This document shows, in pieces, positions 60,314 through 64,000 of a stretch of 64,000 nucleotides of DNA. The stretch is from Calendula officinalis (lineage: Eukaryota > Streptophyta > Magnoliopsida > Asterales > Asteraceae). Below the pieces are notes generated by a model. The model had not been told where the DNA came from, searched no databases, and saw only the letters and a list, made by a program, of their open reading frames with translations. Every line of letters begins with the position of its first letter. The first letter of the stretch is position 1. Made by a program: the position numbers and the translations under genes. Where the stretch lies: NCBI GenBank assembly GCA_963853835.1, contig OY970823.1, positions 47,157,808 to 47,221,807 on the forward strand, given 5' to 3'.

Positions 60314-61881
60314 ATTGTTGAATTCTGAATGCGAAATTTAAATATGTTCTAGCAACGATTGTGAAGCAATGAGGTGATTGATAAAGTGGAATGTGATTTA
60401 GGGTTTCAGTATGAAAATCAGAGCACTAATATGTGATTGGTTAACTTTGAATCTTTAATGGATGGATGAATTTGGAGCTGTAATGAAGAAGATTGAGGAA
60501 CCTGCAAAGGGGGGATGCACCTGGACATACTTATGCTCGTTGCCCTTAATCTAGACCATTTTGTCGCCAGCAAACAAGTAAACAACTCAAGATATTTTTG
60601 TTCGAGTAGATCCACTACTAAATAAGAATAGGAAAATAATAATGACAATCCTAAGGACTGTCACTAAGACGTCAAAACACGTATAAAAAATTTGTATAAT
60701 AATCAATAATCGCCCCCTGCATTTTAGGAATCAATCCCCACCACTACAAGTACAAATGATTTATGCACGTAACCACCTCTTAATGACAGCCCTAAGGGCT
60801 GTCATTAACAAAACCCATAAAAATAAAAATAATGGTATTGATTCTTACTTATAGTTCTAATCATTAGATAAAGAGATATTATTGAATTACATATGTCATC
60901 CTATCAAGTGAATATAATTATAAGTAAGATCAAATATCATTTCTTTATAAATAATGAAAAATAGTATTGGTACCTATCATTTTTGTCTAATCACTATATC
61001 AAGACGGATATTAAAATCAATAAATAATATAGGAAAAAATTAGTCAACTAAAGATATTATTTTGTAATGAGTAGCAACATAAAGTATGCACATACATTAA
61101 TACAATTTCTCATAAATTTTACTATATGTAATGCATTTCGTACCTTACCAAATTAGCAACACTTAATATTGAGCCAAAACAATTACTATTTCAGAACATG
61201 TTTATATTTACAACATATGCGCCATGAAAGACTTGAATTTGCGACGTCTATGTTATTAAATCAATGTCTAACTCCTACCTAATCAACTGAGTATTAGACT
61301 ATATTTTCACTACTTGACTATAATTATCTTAATTAATGTCTAAAACTTTTATAAATAAAAATTACCAACACTATCACCATTAACCATCAATATCACTACT
61401 GCCACCAACTTCGACCAATTTGCCAGAGCAAAATATAATTATAAAATTGTCGTCACCACATTTCGCTGATACTCTTATATTAAAATAACTTTACTGAAAT
61501 ATTAATGTTAAGTTATGTTTATTTGGAATAATTTATCCTCATAATTTTACTCAAAATTAATATTTTTTATATTTTTAATTAAGTAAAGTCGAGGTATTTC
61601 ACCTAATATTATAAACGAATGCTGAAGAAGTTACCTCAAATAAACAAGAAACTTATGTTGATTGAGAGTACGCTTGATTTAAATCGAGGAATAAAAAAGA
61701 TAAACAGAAAGAAAAAGCCATTTTTATTCGCTTGATTAAATGCAAATAAATTAAATGTTATTCATTAGTGCGTAACATTATTATATTATGGTATTATACA
61801 CCAAATATTTTATTTTATAGGTATGGATCAATAGAAAAAAGGGTCCTTATTTGAATAAGTTGAAGAAGCAATGCATTTTCG

Positions 61882-61884
<3 letters not shown>
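60314..61884. other. SHM7 upstream region and intergenic sequence
   Basis: Contains the SHM7 promoter and the palindromic MITE at 60640-60808. The rest is AT-rich with no supported gene. Confidence 0.45.
60640..60808. mobile_element. small MITE with palindromic ends, about 170 bp
   Basis: The right end TTAATGACAGCCCT-A-AGGGCTGTCATTAA (60780-60808) is a perfect 14-bp palindrome with one spacer base. The left end TAATGACAATCCTAAGGACTG (60640 on) is an imperfect version of the same palindrome. Confidence 0.55.

Positions 61885-61956
<72 letters not shown>
61885..61956. repeat. (TA)36 microsatellite abutting an element end
   Basis: 72 bases of perfect TA leading directly into GGGTGCGATTCAGCGCAGAA. 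The same terminal sequence follows the TA tract at 36333 in the opposite orientation. Confidence 0.95.
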
Positions 61957-61960
<4 letters not shown>

Positions 61961-62265
61961 GCGATTCAGCGCAGAACCGATTTAAGCGACAGAACCACAG
62001 AACCAGCCTGCAGCCAATCATATCACAGCAAATTATAATTAAAATGATTTTACTTTTAAAAATCGGAAAGGGTATTTATGTCAACTTGCATAACCCGTTA
62101 AATATGGAAACACTATAATATAACGCTGTAGTCCTTAAAACATGGGGATTCAATTTTTTTTCATTACCACGATATCATCAAAATCCACAGCCGTTTTTTC
62201 TTCAATCGACAGTTGTAGATGAACCCTAAAGCTCGACAAAATTCAGTAATACGTATAGAAGAATA

Positions 62266-63048
62266 ATGAATAACGAGCATGGAATGTCAATAATTTCAGA
62301 AGAAAACATGAATGAAGACTACAATCAACGGCGAACACCCGAAAATATAGCAGATTATGGTGATGAACCTCTGGGTATGTCTATGTTATTCCTAAATGTT
62401 AAAATTGTTAGATATTACGACATGTAAAATACGATACTACACATGAATGAGGCGTTGTGAAATCATATGGAATAATTGCGATTATTTGTACCATCATTGA
62501 CTGTATGTTCATTGAATGTGTAATTTCTAAGTTAAATACATTTGATGTTAACTACATTTAATTGTCTGCATTCAATTAAATGTTTAATGTTTGTTAAATT
62601 ATGTAAGATTTGATTATATGTTGCTGACATTGTATGTTTACGAGCAAAATACAACAGTTTAAAGCAATTACAAATCTGTGCATCGGATGTTCATGAACGG
62701 TATGTATAGTTATGAAAAATAGATTAATAAAGTACGAAGTGGATGATTTGGAAATTATAAACATGTTGGGTGGCATTTCAGCATATGATGTTTTTTTAGA
62801 ATATTCAATGATTTTCTGTGAAAAGGTTTCAATATTAGCAATTAACATCCAATGTTGTAACAACCAATGCATGAATGAGTTACTTAAAATTGAGTTAATT
62901 CATTAATAAAGTTTTGTTTTGAAATGAAATGCAGATCATGATACAAGTATTTTAGAGCTGCTGCCCACATCAGAAGGTACTAAGTATTGGATACCAGATG
63001 TCGCGGAAGACGATATACCAAAAGTTGGTTATAACAAATACTGCATTT
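62266..63048 (+). pseudogene. FAR1-related transposase-derived protein, N-terminal fragment
   Basis: Exon 1 (62266-62374, starting MNNEHGMSIISEENMNEDY) joins across a GT-AG intron to an exon from 62935 encoding HDTSILELLPTSEGTKYWIP and VAEDDIPKVG, then a stop. This arrangement, an acidic leader followed by a W-P-x-V-x-x-x-x-x-P-K-V-G word, is the N-terminus of FAR1-related proteins just before the FAR1 DNA-binding domain. That domain, the MULE transposase domain and SWIM are absent. It is probably a truncated gene or a piece carried by a Mutator-like element. Confidence 0.55.
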
Positions 63049-63525
63049 GATGTAAAACAATTACCGCATCTGATACCGACATTTGTTGTTGGTTTTAACA
63101 CTTATTATTGGATAATCAAGTGTGATATGTAAAGTATAAAACCTACAAAATGACATGAAAGTGTGTGGAATATTATTGGTGTACATGTAATTGTTAATGT
63201 TTCAATAAAGTAGTCTACTAAATGTAACATAAATTTTTATATACATGTTGGTGGTAACATACAAATCAAGACGGGATTCATTAGGTAATATTTAGAGCTA
63301 AAAATCATAAAATGCCAAAAACTTTGAAAGATAAAAGACAAGAAACAAAGTAATCCAAATAATAAAACCCTAAAATAAAGGACAACATCAAATGTCATAA
63401 AACATCCAAAAGACAACCACTGTTCTAACTGAGCAAAAAAAAGTGAAATAAAATCGTCTAAATTGTCAAAAAACAACCACTGTTCTACCATCACATGTCT
63501 TGAAACATCCAAAAACAACCACCTT

Positions 63526-63888
63526 CTACCTTGCTGATCTATCCACCATTTTCTTCATTTCCTTCTTCAATACGTTGGCGTCAGACATTAAAATACGAAA
63601 CAGATACTTTTGCTTCAATAACTCCAACTGGTTTTCAAACTTCCCATTATCGCCATGAAAACCACATTCAAACCTCCTTAAATCCTCCCCAAAATAAACC
63701 TCCATGAGTCGCATAATAACTAGCCCATTTATAGTTTGCTTGTATCGAGTGGATTGCCAAACAAATTCAGCTACTTGCAGTTGGGAGATGTTTTGTATAG
63801 TATTGCCTATCAGACATCTGATGCTTGTGAGATGTCTACCAAATAGTTTTTTCTGTTTATATTGAGGAAAAGATATAATAATAATCAC
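63526..63888 (-). pseudogene. ULP1-like protease C-terminal fragment of transposon origin
   Basis: An open frame of 120 codons on the minus strand. INGLVIMRLMEVYFGEDLRR and FECGFHGDNGKFENQLELLK resemble the end of the ULP1-type (C48) protease domain found in plant Mutator- and CACTA-borne proteins, where the first word is normally DCGVFVMRHME-like. Here the Asp-Cys is replaced by Ile-Asn, so the nucleophile is missing. The His and Asp motifs upstream were not seen before the right edge. The call is from recognition only and could be wrong. Confidence 0.45.
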
Positions 63889-64000
63889 CTTTGTGTGTAA
63901 AAAAAATTAATTAAAAAGATATTACAATAAATGCAGCTTACGATGAGGAGAGCAACATTGGTTGTTTTGCGCTGCCAACCTGAACGTTTGATTATTTTCC

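Noticed and set aside
1..64000. A biosynthetic or functional gene cluster across the window
   Set aside because: The intact genes (mitosis, plastid import and proteolysis, RNA demethylation, K+ transport, one-carbon metabolism) have no common pathway. Only separase and NUF2 are functionally related, and gene proximity alone is weak evidence.

Overview
This window is nuclear DNA of a flowering plant. The genes have many introns with GT-AG borders, three intact tRNA genes have the eukaryotic nuclear form, one insert derives from plastid DNA, and the AT-rich intergenic space is packed with short plant transposons. Protein similarity points to a eudicot. The many MITEs built from GGGTTGACCCG-type words would fit an asterid such as a member of the Asteraceae, but that placement is inference.

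Ten protein-coding genes could be assembled exon by exon, nine of them complete. From left to right: the 5' part of a separase gene (minus, running off the left edge); RBL10, a plastid rhomboid protein (plus); MEE9-like (plus, intronless); AKR2 ankyrin chaperone (plus); an ALKBH9-type RNA demethylase (minus); an At1g10910-like plastid PPR protein (plus); kinetochore protein NUF2 (plus); then, after about 21 kb without an intact protein gene, potassium channel AKT2 (plus); and SHM6/7-type serine hydroxymethyltransferase (minus). For every complete gene the spliced exons sum to a multiple of three and give a length close to what I remember for the Arabidopsis homologue. tRNA-Ile(AAU), tRNA-Gly(CCC) and tRNA-Arg(UCU) are also present.

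The region from 29.2 to 50.5 kb is a transposon graveyard. It holds Stowaway and CACTA elements, several Helitron 3' ends, a decapitated Helitron helicase, multi-exon fragments of xylose isomerase and plastid phosphoglucomutase that look captured at the DNA level, three Mutator-like elements with internal CACATGTG hairpins, two copies of a GACCCG-rich MITE with clear 9-bp target duplications (one splitting a tRNA-like sequence), and a plastid trnP insert. The last 2 kb carry a FAR1-like N-terminal fragment and a broken ULP1-like protease fragment.

The genes do not form an operon or an obvious metabolic cluster. The only functional link is that separase and NUF2, both mitotic genes, each carry a consensus E2F site just upstream of the start codon. 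I found no convincing new biological system. The most unusual features are the CACATGTG-hairpin Mutator family, the gene-fragment captures, the (TA)n-AGGGT element ends, and an in-frame 78-nt GC-AG intron in the PPR gene.
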